This document shows positions 50,872 to 61,201 of a stretch of DNA of 64,000 nt, piece by piece. The stretch is from NCBI RefSeq assembly GCF_014649775.1, contig NZ_BMTR01000003.1:372001-436000 (forward strand), read 5' to 3'. The translations under genes and the position numbers were made by a program. Numbering within the stretch: position 1 is the first letter of the stretch; each line of letters begins with the position of its first letter. Origin of the DNA: Streptomyces longisporoflavus (lineage in GTDB: Bacteria; Actinomycetota; Actinomycetes; Streptomycetales; Streptomycetaceae). The notes under the pieces are model-generated. The model did not search any database. It saw only the letters and a program-made list of their open reading frames with translations, and had not been told where the DNA came from.

Positions 50872-51372
50872 ATGACCACCACGTACGCGCCCCTCCCCAT
50901 CACCCCCACCGCCCTCAGAGAACTCCGCACCACCGACGACGCAGGCCGCCCCTGCGAGCCCTACACCGACAGCGAGGGAGGCGACCCCCTCCGCTGCTGC
51001 CTGCGCCCCGTCGCCCCCGGCGAAAGCGTGGCCCTCGTCTCGTACGCCCCCCTGCGCCGCTGGGCGGCGGAGACCGGCGCCAACCCCGGCGCCTACGACG
51101 AGCAGGGCCCGGTGTTCATCCACGCGCAGGAATGCGAAGGCCCGGCGCCGAGCGGCGGCGAGTACCCCTTCGCCCGCCCCGGAGCCCTCCGCACCCTCCG
51201 CCGCTACAACGCCCGAGGCCACATCATCGGCGGACGCCTGATGGAGATCCCGGACCCGGCGACGCAGGGCTTCGACGCCGCGTTCGCGGAGGCCTTCGCC
51301 GACCCGGAAGTCTCCCTCGTGCACGTCAGGGCCGTGGAGTACGGCTGTTTCCACTTCGAGGTCCGCCGCTAG
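50872..51372 (+). CDS. DUF1203-family protein
   Basis: A 166-residue soluble protein of the DUF1203 family. Family blocks are DPLRCCLRPVAPGESVALVSYAPL and GPVFIHAQECEG, then YNARGHIIGGRLME. The conserved Cys-Cys pair (RCCL) and the His in FIHA suggest a metal or redox site, but no reaction is known. The stop TAG (51370-51372) overlaps the stop of the convergent LysR gene within one CTAG. Confidence 0.85.
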   Translation: MTTTYAPLPITPTALRELRTTDDAGRPCEPYTDSEGGDPLRCCLRPVAPGESVALVSYAPLRRWAAETGANPGAYDEQGPVFIHAQECEGPAPSGGEYPFARPGALRTLRRYNARGHIIGGRLMEIPDPATQGFDAAFAEAFADPEVSLVHVRAVEYGCFHFEVRR

Positions 51373-52277
51373 GACCCAGCCCGGGAAGCCGCCTCCACCG
51401 CCGCCGCGAACTCCCGTACCCGCCCCGTCTCCCCGTCCCGCCGCCACACCATCCCGAGCACCGAGTCCGGCACCCCCTCCACCGGCACGAACGTGACGTC
51501 ACGCCGCCCGTGGTACTCCGCCGTCGGACGGCACAGCAGCATCGCCCCGCGATCGGCCGCGACCAGCGTCAGGCCCTCCTGGAGGGTGCGCACCTGAGGC
51601 GCCGGCGCGGTCGCGAGCGTGGTCGCGGTGGTGGTCGCGGTAGCGGTCGACGGTGCTTGTGCCGCACGCCAGTACGCCGGTGCCGGCGCCGTCGCGGAGA
51701 TCAGCGGAACCCCGGCCAACTCGTCCGCGTGCAGCGAGGCGCGGCCCGCGAAGGGATGGCGTACCGACACCGCGACCGTCTGCTGCTGGCGGGAGAAGAG
51801 CGGGCCGAGGACCAGATCCGGCTCCTCGACCGGCAGCAGCACGATCGCCGTGTCCACGTCCCCGTGCCGCACCGCCCCGAAGGGATCGGCGAACGGAACC
51901 TCCACGATCTCCGTCACGCAGCCCGGATGCCGCTCCTGGAAGTCCGTGATCGCCCGCATCAGACGGGCGTCCGCCGTCCCCTGGAAGCCGATCCGCAACC
52001 GCCCCGTGACTCCTCGCGCCGACTCCCGCGCCGCGTCCACCGTGGCGCTCAACTGCTCGTACGCCGGGCGCAGTTGGGCCAGAAACCGCGCCCCCGCCGG
52101 AGTCAGCCGCACCCGCCGGCTCGACCGCTCCACGAGCCGCGTGCCGATCCGCCGCTCCAGGTCCCGCAGCAACTGGCTGACGCGGCTCTGCGAGACGTAG
52201 AGCCGCTCGCCCGCGCGGCCGAAGTGCAACTCGTCGGCGAGCGCCATGAAGCATTCGAGCTCCCGTACCTCAAGCAC
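51369..52277 (-). CDS. LysR-family transcriptional regulator, divergent from an MFS exporter
   Basis: A 302-residue LysR protein with the HTH FMALADELHFGRAGERLYVSQSRVSQLLRDLERRIG (about 10-45) and a substrate-binding domain from about residue 85. The Ala/Thr-rich insert STATATTTATTLATAPAP near residue 210 is unusual for the fold and probably a local expansion. GTG 52277 with GAGGGGG upstream gives the family N-terminus VLEVRELECFM; an ATG at 52301 adds eight residues. The palindromic LysR box ATGAG-N5-CTCAT is 28 bp upstream. It should regulate the divergent transporter. Confidence 0.88.
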   Translation of the reverse strand: MLEVRELECFMALADELHFGRAGERLYVSQSRVSQLLRDLERRIGTRLVERSSRRVRLTPAGARFLAQLRPAYEQLSATVDAARESARGVTGRLRIGFQGTADARLMRAITDFQERHPGCVTEIVEVPFADPFGAVRHGDVDTAIVLLPVEEPDLVLGPLFSRQQQTVAVSVRHPFAGRASLHADELAGVPLISATAPAPAYWRAAQAPSTATATTTATTLATAPAPQVRTLQEGLTLVAADRGAMLLCRPTAEYHGRRDVTFVPVEGVPDSVLGMVWRRDGETGRVREFAAAVEAASRAGS

Positions 52278-52305
52278 CGGCAACCCCCTCGTCCACGCCA
52301 TATCG

Positions 52306-52320
52306 ATGAGCCTCGCTCAT
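52306..52320. promoter_or_regulatory. LysR-type T-N11-A operator
   Basis: ATGAGCCTCGCTCAT is a perfect 5-bp-arm palindrome with a T-N11-A core (T52307 to A52319), the hallmark of LysR binding sites. It lies 28 bp from the LysR start and 58 bp from the MFS start. Confidence 0.7.
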
Positions 52321-52377
52321 TCAAGGATGAGATCTTCGCCGTTGTTCCCCGCGCGCGCCCGGCGAAGGCTTGACCTC

Positions 52378-53571
52378 ATGAAAGCCACCCGGGACACCCG
52401 CCCCGCGCTCACGGAGCCGCGGTGCTCCCTGCCGCCGTCCGTCCTCGCCGTCGCCGCCACCACGTTCTCCGTCGTCACCACGGAAATGCTTCCGGTCGGC
52501 CTCCTCACCTCCCTCTCCTCCGGTCTCGGCGTGTCCGACGGGACCGCGGGCCTGACCGTCACGCTCCCCGGCGTGGTCGCGGCGCTCGCCGCGCTGCTGC
52601 TCCCCGTCGCCGTCCGCCGCGCGGACCGCCGCACGGTGCTGTGCGCGCTGATGGCCCTGCTCGCCGCCGCCAACCTCGCCTCCGCGCTCGCTCCCGCCTT
52701 CGGCGTGCTGCTCGCCGCGCGGGTCCTGGTCGGGGTCTGCATCGGGGGCGTGTGGGCCATCGCGGCGGGGCTCGGCGCACGGCTCGTGCGCGAGGAGTCC
52801 GCGGCGGGGCGGGCCACCACGGTGATCTTCAGCGGGATCGCGGTGGCGTCCGTGCTCGGTGTCCCCGCCGGTACGTTCCTCGGCGAACTCGCGGGCTGGC
52901 GCTGGGCGTTCGTGGTGATGGGGGCGTTCGCGCTCGCGGTCGCCGGGCTGCTCGCGACCCTGCTCCCGCCGCTGCCCGCGTCGGCGGCGGTACGGCTCGG
53001 TACGTTCCCCGGGCTGTTGCGCGGCGCGCGGCTGCGGGCGGGACTGCTCGTGGTGCTGTCCCTGGTGACCGGGCACTTCGCCGCGTACACCTACGTCCGT
53101 CCCGTCCTGGAGCGCGTCCCCGGGCTGAACGCGGGGCTGATCAGCGGGCTGCTCCTGGTCTACGGCGTCGCGGGCATCGCCGGTAACTTCGCGGGCGGCG
53201 CCCTCGCGGCCCGCGATCCGCGCCGCACACTGCTCGCCATCTCCGCGGGCCTCGCCGCCGTGGTCCTGCTGCTCGGACCCGCGGGCGGCTCGCTCCCCGC
53301 GTCGGTGGCGCTGCTCGTCGCGTGGGGCCTGGCCTACGGCGGGGTCTCCGTCTCCACCCAGCAGTGGATCACCGCCGCCGCGCCCCGCGCCCGTGACGCG
53401 GCGTCGGCACTGTTCGCCGCCGTGTTCAACGCGGCGATCGCGCTGGGCGCGCTGACCGGCGGTCTGGTCGCGGACGGCTTCGGGACGACGGAGGTGCTGT
53501 GGCTCGGGGCCGGCCTCGCGGCGGCGGCCCTGGTCGTCGTGGGGTGTGCCAAGGGGGCGGACGCCGAGTGA
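52378..53571 (+). CDS. MFS transporter, DHA1-type drug/metabolite exporter
   Basis: A 397-residue membrane protein with twelve predicted helices. The first helix ends in VVTTEMLPVGLLTSLSSGLGVSDG, the opening typical of the DHA1 sugar-efflux/AraJ/chloramphenicol-resistance group. Between helices 2 and 3 comes RRADRRTVL, in place of the usual GRL/DRxGRR loop. It is divergent from a LysR regulator with a clear operator between them, so expression is likely induced by the exported compound. ATG 52378. Confidence 0.88.
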   Translation: MKATRDTRPALTEPRCSLPPSVLAVAATTFSVVTTEMLPVGLLTSLSSGLGVSDGTAGLTVTLPGVVAALAALLLPVAVRRADRRTVLCALMALLAAANLASALAPAFGVLLAARVLVGVCIGGVWAIAAGLGARLVREESAAGRATTVIFSGIAVASVLGVPAGTFLGELAGWRWAFVVMGAFALAVAGLLATLLPPLPASAAVRLGTFPGLLRGARLRAGLLVVLSLVTGHFAAYTYVRPVLERVPGLNAGLISGLLLVYGVAGIAGNFAGGALAARDPRRTLLAISAGLAAVVLLLGPAGGSLPASVALLVAWGLAYGGVSVSTQQWITAAAPRARDAASALFAAVFNAAIALGALTGGLVADGFGTTEVLWLGAGLAAAALVVVGCAKGADAE

Positions 53572-53578
53572 CGCGAAA

Positions 53579-53611
53579 GGGGCGGGCCCGGAGTGAATCC
53601 GGGCCCGCCCC
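53579..53611. terminator. 13-bp inverted-repeat terminator between convergent MFS and asd genes
   Basis: The arms 53579-53591 and 53599-53611 are exact reverse complements over 13 bp with a 7-nt loop (AGTGAAT), only 7 bp past the MFS stop. A 21-bp direct repeat (GGCGTACRAGCGATCGGG core) follows at about 53614-53657 before the asd stop. Confidence 0.85.
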
Positions 53612-53662
53612 CATCGGCGTACAAGCGATCGGGCTTCGGCGTACGAGCGATCGGGCGCGGCC

Positions 53663-54865
<1,203 letters not shown>

Positions 54866-54875
54866 GAGGGGTGTC

Positions 54876-55412
54876 TTGCTGCGCGGAAGAATGCGCCGGG
54901 ACCGGCAGGGCCGGCGGGAGGGGGTCGATCCGCTCGACGCGGCCCAGGAGGACCGGGTGCGGGCGGTGCTCGCGCTCGGTGGTGTGCCGCACGCCGATCT
55001 GCCCGACGGGGTCCAGCAGGTCAGGCTCAAGCTCCTGGAGCGGGCCGCGGACGGGCGCGAGGCGCCGCGTGACGTGTCCGCGTGGGCGGCGGTCGTCGCG
55101 TCGAACCTCGCCATGGACTGGCACCGGGCGCGCCGCAGGCAGGAGCGGCTCGGGGAGCGGCTCGCCGTGCTGTGGCGGGAGGCGACGGACGAGGACGGCG
55201 CGGAGTCGCGGGCCCTTTCGATGGCCGTGACCCAGGGTCTCGACGCGCTGCCCGACACCCAGCGGCAGGTCGTCGTCCTGCGCTTCTACGCCGATCTGCC
55301 GGTGCGGGCGATCGCCGACGAGCTCGGCATCCCGGAGGGCACGGTCAAGAGCAGGCTGCATACGGCGGTACGGGTGCTGCGGACGCGGCTGCACGAGGGC
55401 GAGGTGGTGTGA
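54876..55412 (+). CDS. sigma-70 family (ECF-type) RNA polymerase sigma factor
   Basis: A 178-residue sigma factor with regions 2 and 4 only. Region 2 covers about 25-85 (DAAQEDRVRAVLALGGV... VSAWAAVVASNLAMDWHRARRR). Region 4 is the final HTH (ALPDTQRQVVVLRFYADLPVRAIADELGIPEGTVKSRLHTAVRVLR). Region 2.2 is shorter than in most ECF factors. The start is TTG 54876 behind GGGAGGGG; no ATG or GTG in frame is better placed. The stop overlaps the GTG of the next gene (GTGA), so its partner is co-translated. Confidence 0.88.
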   Translation: MLRGRMRRDRQGRREGVDPLDAAQEDRVRAVLALGGVPHADLPDGVQQVRLKLLERAADGREAPRDVSAWAAVVASNLAMDWHRARRRQERLGERLAVLWREATDEDGAESRALSMAVTQGLDALPDTQRQVVVLRFYADLPVRAIADELGIPEGTVKSRLHTAVRVLRTRLHEGEVV

Positions 55413-56158
55413 CGGTGGCCGGGGACGAGTACGACGCGCTGATGCTGGCCCTCACGGACGAGCCGCTGCCCGGGGACGCCGGGCGGGACCCGGAGCTCGC
55501 GGCCGAGCACGCGGCGGCTGTGGCGGACGTCGCACTGCTGCGCGAGCAGCTCGGGGTGGTGGGGCGGACGCTGGCGGCTCCCGCGCCCACGCCCACGCCC
55601 GCGCCGGACCGGCCCGTCGGCGTACGTCCTGCCGGACTCCGGCGGCGGCGCGTGACGGTGGCGTTCGGCCTGGCCGCGGCCACGGCTGCCGCCTCGCTGG
55701 TGGGCGGGCTCGCCTGGCTGGCGGCGGTGGGCGGGGGCGGGATCGCCGCGAACAAGGACTCCGACGCGGCGAAGGGAGTGGCGTCCGGGACAGGAGGCAA
55801 GAGGGCGGACGGGGGCGGCTCGAACGACACGGACCGGAAGCCGGGGGCGTACGCGGCCTGCGCCCGCCTCATCGTGGAGGGGACGGTGGAACGGGTCGAG
55901 CCGATCCCCGGCGGCGTCAGCGAGCGGATCGTCCTGGACGTGACCCGCTACTACAAGCCGGCCAGGGGGGAGAAGCGGATCACGTTCGTGATGGACGTGG
56001 ACGCGGACCCGCGGCTCGGACCCGGCGACCGGACCCTGATCGGCATCCCGAGGGGCGAGGCATCGCCGGACGTCTGGTCCGAGGGAGACAAGGACCTCGC
56101 CAAGAGCCGGACCTGGGCCGAGCGGGAACTGCGGCAGGGGAAAGGCACGCAGTGCTAG
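55409..56158 (+). CDS. membrane-anchored partner of the sigma factor (putative anti-sigma factor)
   Basis: A 249-residue protein with a short acidic cytosolic N-terminus (about 1-75), one membrane helix (about 82-105, VTVAFGLAAATAAASLVGGLAWLAAV) and an extracytoplasmic domain (about 140-249) with conserved-looking YAACARLIVEGTVERVEPIPGGVSERIVLDVTRYYKP. The N-terminus lacks the zinc HxxxCxxC motif of ZAS anti-sigma factors. Overlap with the sigma gene makes an anti-sigma or sensor role likely, but this is inference from position and topology. The convergent S8 protease lies past an 18-bp hairpin terminator. Confidence 0.75.
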   Translation: MTVAGDEYDALMLALTDEPLPGDAGRDPELAAEHAAAVADVALLREQLGVVGRTLAAPAPTPTPAPDRPVGVRPAGLRRRRVTVAFGLAAATAAASLVGGLAWLAAVGGGGIAANKDSDAAKGVASGTGGKRADGGGSNDTDRKPGAYAACARLIVEGTVERVEPIPGGVSERIVLDVTRYYKPARGEKRITFVMDVDADPRLGPGDRTLIGIPRGEASPDVWSEGDKDLAKSRTWAERELRQGKGTQC

Positions 56159-56195
56159 GGCGAGGACGGAGTCCCGCGTTCGGCGAGTGCTTCGG

Positions 56196-56242
56196 GGACG
56201 CCGGGCGGGCTGAAGGGATCAGCATCAGCCCGCCCGGCGTCC
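56196..56242. terminator. perfect 18-bp inverted-repeat terminator between convergent genes
   Basis: The arms 56196-56213 and 56225-56242 are exact reverse complements over 18 bp with an 11-nt loop. It lies 37 bp past the putative anti-sigma gene and 17 bp before the end of the S8 protease gene. Confidence 0.9.
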
Positions 56243-56259
56243 GAGGAGGAACCCGGTGA

Positions 56260-59200
56260 CTAGGGCGTCGTCACCTTCTCGATGAGCACGCTGCCGGTAC
56301 CGGCGACCGTGCCGCGCCCGTTCAGGAGCGACACCTCACCGAACAGCTGGCGCCCCTCGGCGGCGGGCGCGTCCGCCGCGACCTCCGCCGAGACCGGGGC
56401 AGAAGCCCCGTTGGCCAGCTTCACCGGCGCCGACTCGTCGACCTTCACCGAGCCGAGCGCGCCCGAGAAGAAGACGTCCCGGTAGTCGTACGCGGTGGAG
56501 CCGGACGGGATCGAGTAGCCCGCCACCTCGATCTCGTACGTACCGGCCGCCGGCTTCGTGACGCTGACCGACTCCTCCGAGTCGCCGTCCGCAGACGAGC
56601 CCACGACCACGCCGTCCTTCAGGACCGACAGGTCGAGGTCCGCCGCGGAGTCCGCCGGCGAGCCGATGGAGGCGTCGAGCCGCTCCGCGCCCTCGGGCAC
56701 GACCACGGTCGTCGTCTGCGTCTCACCCTGCTTGATGGTCGGCTTCGCCGCCTTCGCGGAGCCGAGCGAGCCGCCCTTCAACTTGCCGTCCACCGCGGCG
56801 AAGTTGTTCGTGACCTTCCAGGAGACGGGCGCCGGGGTGCCGACCTTCGCCTCGGGAACGGTCTGCACCGCGGGGTCGAAGGCGACACCCAGAACGGACA
56901 CGTCCAGCTTGTACGGGTTGTCCAGGAGCGGCGACGTCCTGCGCGACTCGACCTCGATCTCCCACACGCCCGGCTGCGGCTCGGCGTACGAACGCAGGTC
57001 GGGGCGGCAGGTGTTGGCCGGGTTGTCGTAGTTCGAGTAGCAGACCAGGGACGACGTCGAGTCGACCGGGACACCGTACGGGTGCACCGCGATGAACCGC
57101 GTCTGGCTCTTGCCCTTCAGGCCGCCGAGCGCCAGTTCCAGGGACTTGGCGCCCTTCGGGACCGTCACGAAGTACGACTTGGTGCTGTTGCGCTGCACCG
57201 AGCCGGAGCCCGAGAACGTGTACGCGGGCTTCGCGAGCGGCGCCGAGACGACGACCGTCGACATGATCTGCTGGTCGATGCCCTCGGTGCGCTCGTCGTC
57301 GACGGTCAGGATGGCGCTGTGCAGACCCGCCGACCCGGCCTTCGCCTGCACCTTGACGGTGACCGGCTTGTTCAGCGGCAGCGTCACGTCGTCGTCGCCG
57401 AGCAGCTTGAACGTGTCCTCGTGGTTGTTGACCAGGTCCAGCTCGTGGCGGACGCCGCGGTCCGGGCCCGAGGTGCGGGTGATCGTGACGTCGTACGCCC
57501 GCTTCTGGCCGGTCTTCAGGCCGCCCTCGCGGTCGTAGATGCCGGTGCCGGGCTTCTTCAGCTCCTGCTCCAGGGCGGTGTCGACCGGGGCCTTCACCGC
57601 GTACGTGTGCGCCTTCGCGGCGTCCTTGGCGTCCGCGGCGTCCTCGATGGACTCCCAGGCGTCGACCACGTTGATCAGGCCGGTGCCCTGCGCGTACGCC
57701 TGCTCGCCGCGGATGCGGTCCGCGGTCGAGGTGAGCGCCGTGCGCAGCTTCGCCGGGGTCAGCTCGATGCGCTCGCGCTTGGCGGCGGAGAGCAGCAGTG
57801 CCGAGGCGCCCGCCGCCTGCGGGGACGCCATCGACGTGCCCTGGAGCATCGAGTAACCGGCGGGGAGCGTGTAGCCCGCCTCGGCGACCGGGGAGCCCGG
57901 CAGCCAGGTCTGTGTGGTGTTGATGGCGGCGCCGGGCGCGGAGATGACCGGCGCGAAACCGCCGTCCTCGCGCGGGCCGCGCGAGGAGAAGTTCATCATC
58001 GCGTACTTCTTCTCCACGGCGGAGCCGTAGTTGGCGGCCCAGGTCTCCTTGGAGATGGAGGCGCCGACCGAGATGACCTTGTCGGCCAGGCTCGGGTCGC
58101 CGATGGTGTTGGCGCCGGGGCCGGAGTTGCCCGCGGAGATCACCAGCTGGACGCCGTACTCGTCGATGAGGCGCGTGTAGAGCATCGCGCGGGCGTTGTT
58201 GCCGTCGTTGAGCGCCGGGAGTCCGCCGATCGACATGTTCACGATGTCGACGCCGCGCTTGGTGACGAGGTCGATCATGCCCTCGGTGAGCGCGACGTTC
58301 GTGCAGCCGCCGGTCCAGGTGCAGGCGCGCGAGGAGACCAGCTTGGCGCCGGGCGCCGCGCCGTTCATCTTGCCGCCGAACAGGCCGTTGGCCGCGGTGA
58401 TGCCCGCGACGTGCGTGCCGTGCTCGGACTCGATGACGCCGATGTTGACGAAGTCGGCCTTCTTGCCGACCCAGTCGCCGCCGTACGGGTCGGTCGGCAC
58501 GTCCTTGCGGATCTCGACGACGAACGGGACGCGCTCGACGACGTCGGTCGCCGGGTCGTCCTTGCCGAAGTAGGCGACCTGGTGGTCGTCCTTGTACGGC
58601 TTCATCGTCTCGTCGTCGGTGAAGTCCTTGTTGTTGTTCAGGTCTACGCGGACCGTTCCGGCGGCCGGGTCGTAGAGCACGCCCCAGCTGTCGGTGGTGT
58701 CGCCGTCGCGGTTGATGTCGCCCTTGGCGTCGCCGCCGGTGGTGGCCGACTCGCGGAAGCGGTTGACCTGGAAGGAGCCCGCGGGCGCCTGCCAGGTCTC
58801 GCTGTCCCAGGTGAAGGTGGGGCCGGTGACCGGGTTGGTCATGCGGCGCCAGGTGCCGTCCGCGTCCACGATCGGGTCGGTCGCGGTCACCCAGTCGGTG
58901 ATCTTCCGCTCGCCCGTGGTGGTCTTCTTGAGCGCGGGGTGACCGAGGTCGACGCCGGAGTCCAGGATGCCGATGGTGGTGCCGCGGCCGTCCGCCTTCG
59001 GGTTCTTCTTCACGAAGTCCACGGCGCCCGTCTCGAAGGACGGGTTGTACGGGTTCTTCGCCGGGGTCTTCCTGCCGGGTCCGGAGTACGTCCCCTCGGC
59101 GGCGGTCTTCGCGCCCTTGGCCCGGTCGGCGGCGGGCGTCGGGTCGTCGAGCTCGATCTCGTGCCGCAGGTCGATGCCGTGCACGGACGACAGCTTCCCG

Positions 59201-59565
59201 GCGGCCTCGATAGCGGCTTCGGCCTTCGCGGTGGGCACGGTCGCGCGTACGTAACCGAGCTTGTCGTAGGTCCGGCCGACCGAGCCGCCCTTGACGGCGT
59301 CGAGCTGGTCGGCGACCTGCTCCGTCGCGCCGGGCGTGGTGGCGACCATCATCGTGACGGTCTTCTCGCCGTCCGCCTGCGCTTCGGCGAGCAGATCGGC
59401 GTCGGCCGAACCGAGCTTCTTCCCGGCGGCCTTGGGGGTGGTCTGGCCCCCGGGGTCCCCGTCGGCCGCGAGGGCCATGGGTATGGGCCCGGCGGCGGAG
59501 AGCGCGGCGGTCAGACCGACGGCTATCGCGAGACGGGTCGTGCGTCTAGCACTGGATCTGTGCAT
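56260..59565 (-). CDS. secreted S8-family (subtilisin-like) serine protease
   Basis: A 1101-residue secreted protease. A signal peptide with a basic start (HRSSARRTTR) ends near MALA (residue 32), and a propeptide follows to about 170. The catalytic triad is Asp202 (ILDSGVDLGHP), His382 (HGTHVAGI) and Ser578 (GTSMASPQAAG). An insert of about 130 residues separates the Asp and His blocks, as in kumamolysin-unlike, VPR-type subtilases. The C-terminal 450 residues hold Fn3- and PPC-like beta domains. ATG 59565 has AGGG six bases upstream; the ATG two codons earlier has none. It probably acts on extracellular protein. Convergent with the sigma/anti-sigma pair, with no evident link. Confidence 0.9.
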   Translation of the reverse strand: MHRSSARRTTRLAIAVGLTAALSAAGPIPMALAADGDPGGQTTPKAAGKKLGSADADLLAEAQADGEKTVTMMVATTPGATEQVADQLDAVKGGSVGRTYDKLGYVRATVPTAKAEAAIEAAGKLSSVHGIDLRHEIELDDPTPAADRAKGAKTAAEGTYSGPGRKTPAKNPYNPSFETGAVDFVKKNPKADGRGTTIGILDSGVDLGHPALKKTTTGERKITDWVTATDPIVDADGTWRRMTNPVTGPTFTWDSETWQAPAGSFQVNRFRESATTGGDAKGDINRDGDTTDSWGVLYDPAAGTVRVDLNNNKDFTDDETMKPYKDDHQVAYFGKDDPATDVVERVPFVVEIRKDVPTDPYGGDWVGKKADFVNIGVIESEHGTHVAGITAANGLFGGKMNGAAPGAKLVSSRACTWTGGCTNVALTEGMIDLVTKRGVDIVNMSIGGLPALNDGNNARAMLYTRLIDEYGVQLVISAGNSGPGANTIGDPSLADKVISVGASISKETWAANYGSAVEKKYAMMNFSSRGPREDGGFAPVISAPGAAINTTQTWLPGSPVAEAGYTLPAGYSMLQGTSMASPQAAGASALLLSAAKRERIELTPAKLRTALTSTADRIRGEQAYAQGTGLINVVDAWESIEDAADAKDAAKAHTYAVKAPVDTALEQELKKPGTGIYDREGGLKTGQKRAYDVTITRTSGPDRGVRHELDLVNNHEDTFKLLGDDDVTLPLNKPVTVKVQAKAGSAGLHSAILTVDDERTEGIDQQIMSTVVVSAPLAKPAYTFSGSGSVQRNSTKSYFVTVPKGAKSLELALGGLKGKSQTRFIAVHPYGVPVDSTSSLVCYSNYDNPANTCRPDLRSYAEPQPGVWEIEVESRRTSPLLDNPYKLDVSVLGVAFDPAVQTVPEAKVGTPAPVSWKVTNNFAAVDGKLKGGSLGSAKAAKPTIKQGETQTTTVVVPEGAERLDASIGSPADSAADLDLSVLKDGVVVGSSADGDSEESVSVTKPAAGTYEIEVAGYSIPSGSTAYDYRDVFFSGALGSVKVDESAPVKLANGASAPVSAEVAADAPAAEGRQLFGEVSLLNGRGTVAGTGSVLIEKVTTP

Positions 59566-59842
59566 CAGCATCCCTGTACGTAAAGGTCGAAAAGGTCCGG
59601 AATCCGGAACCGGATGACCGCTCAGCCTTACGTAAGTGACTGCTGTTTGGGGAGAGTTGTCCGAGCTGTGATCAGGGCGTGACGCAATTCCGCCACCCGC
59701 CATGGCCGACAAGGCGGGGTATAGCGGGACTTGCCCTGCGCGGCGGCCTGCCCGGCGGAATGCCGCACGCCGTCCGCGGGTTGTCCGTGGCTGGTCGCGC
59801 AGTTCCCCGCGCCCCCTCGGGGGCTCTCCCGGCAGGAGTGAC
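59566..59842. promoter_or_regulatory. divergent region between S8 protease and PPOX-fold genes
   Basis: About 277 bp with no gene. A short AT-rich stretch around 59628-59660 is promoter-like for the leftward protease. At 59791-59815 lies the common Streptomyces intergenic motif GGTCGCGCAGTTCCCCGCGC, followed by a CCCCCTCGGGGG hairpin (59810-59823). Confidence 0.45.
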
Positions 59843-60736
59843 ATGACCCCGCAGGCCCTGTACCACCACGGCTCCCGCGCCGTTCAGGATCTCGTCGGCG
59901 TACGGGAGTCGGCCGACCACGTGGGCCGGTCCGTGGGCGACGGCATCCGCCCCGTCGTCGCCGCCTTCCTCGAACAGCGGCCCATGCTCGTGATCGGCGG
60001 CGCCGACCCGGCGGGCGCCGTATGGGCCTCGCTGCTCACCGGCGAGCCCGGCTTCGTACGGGCCACGGGGCCCCACCAGATCTCCGTCGCGGGCGGCCCC
60101 CTGCGGACCGACCCCCTCGCGAGCACCCTTGCCGCAGAGGGCGCCCGCGTGGGCACCATCGCCCTCGACCCCCGCACCCGGCGCCGCGTGCGGCTCAACG
60201 GCCGGGCGCGCCCGACCCCGCGGGGCCTGGCGATCGAGACCGACCAGGTCTTCTCGAACTGCCCGAAGTACATCCAGAAGCGGGAACCGCTGCCGGGCGC
60301 CATTCCTGGCAGCCCCTCCGAGCCCCGCCGCGGAGCGAAGCTCACCGGCGAACAGCGCGCGTTCCTGGCCGGGGCCGACACCTTCTTCCTCGCCACCGTC
60401 CACCCGCACGGCGCCGACGCCAGCCACCGGGGCGGCAACCCCGGCTTCGTCCAGGTCCCTTCCCCCGGCGAAATCACCTGGCGGGACTACCCCGGCAACT
60501 CGATGTTCCTCTCCCTCGGCAACCTCGCCACCGACCCCCGCGCGGGGCTCCTCTTCCTGGACTGGCGGACCGGCAGCACCCTCCAGCTCACCGGAACGGC
60601 CCGCACCGACCACGCCGACGACGGGACCCGCACGGTCCGCTTCACCCTCTCCGAAGCGGTGGAGACCCCCGGCGCGAGCCCCTGGAGCTGGACCGCTCCG
60701 GAGTACTCCGCTGCCAATCCCGGCCAGGAGGACTAG
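59843..60736 (+). CDS. pyridoxamine 5'-phosphate oxidase-fold flavin-binding protein
   Basis: A 297-residue protein with the split-barrel flavin-binding fold of the PPOX family, here in the C-terminal half: DTFFLATVHPHGADASHRGGNPGFVQV and NSMFLSLGNLATDPRAGLLFLDW. The N-terminal half (HHGSRAVQDLVGVRESADHVG... IETDQVFSNCPKYIQKRE) matches the larger uncharacterised actinobacterial subgroup with a conserved Cys in NCPKYIQ. It probably binds FMN or F420; the substrate is unknown. ATG 59843 with GGAG ten bases upstream. The Nudix gene starts 9 bp downstream. Confidence 0.82.
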   Translation: MTPQALYHHGSRAVQDLVGVRESADHVGRSVGDGIRPVVAAFLEQRPMLVIGGADPAGAVWASLLTGEPGFVRATGPHQISVAGGPLRTDPLASTLAAEGARVGTIALDPRTRRRVRLNGRARPTPRGLAIETDQVFSNCPKYIQKREPLPGAIPGSPSEPRRGAKLTGEQRAFLAGADTFFLATVHPHGADASHRGGNPGFVQVPSPGEITWRDYPGNSMFLSLGNLATDPRAGLLFLDWRTGSTLQLTGTARTDHADDGTRTVRFTLSEAVETPGASPWSWTAPEYSAANPGQED

Positions 60737-60745
60737 CGTCAATCC

Positions 60746-61201
60746 GTGCATAAAGAGCTCCGGGTGGCGGCCTACGCCGTATGCGTGCGGAACGGGCAGC
60801 TGCTGCTCGCCCGGTGGGTGGCGGGCGACGGCAGCAAGCGCTGGACGCTGCCCGGCGGCGGGATGGACCACGGGGAAGACCCGTACGACACGGTGATCCG
60901 CGAGGCCGACGAGGAGACCGGGTACGCCATCGAGCCCGTCGCGCTGCTCGGCGTCGACTCGCTGCGCCGGCGCTATCCCCGCAAGCTCGGCGCCCTCGCC
61001 GACTTCCACGGCCTCCGGATCGTCTACGAGGGGCGGATCGTCGGCGGCGAGCTGCGCCACGAGCAGGACGGTTCCACGGACCTCGCGGCCTGGCACGCCC
61101 TGGACGCCGTGCCCGGTCTCGACCGCGTCGGGCTCGTCGACATCGGGCTCGACCTGTGGCGGACCCGGCCCGTCGACGGACACCTGCCGACGCCCGCCTG
61201 A
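60746..61201 (+). CDS. Nudix hydrolase
   Basis: A 151-residue hydrolase of nucleoside diphosphates linked to another moiety. The Nudix box begins at GGGMDHGE (about residue 37) and continues READEETGY, with the GX5EX7REXXEEXG spacing intact and the metal-binding Glu residues present. The substrate cannot be inferred. GTG 60746 follows the PPOX-fold gene closely; GGAGG is 14 nt upstream, a longer than ideal spacing. Likely in an operon with that gene, so both may act in sanitation of oxidised or flavin nucleotides (inference). Confidence 0.9.
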   Translation: MHKELRVAAYAVCVRNGQLLLARWVAGDGSKRWTLPGGGMDHGEDPYDTVIREADEETGYAIEPVALLGVDSLRRRYPRKLGALADFHGLRIVYEGRIVGGELRHEQDGSTDLAAWHALDAVPGLDRVGLVDIGLDLWRTRPVDGHLPTPA

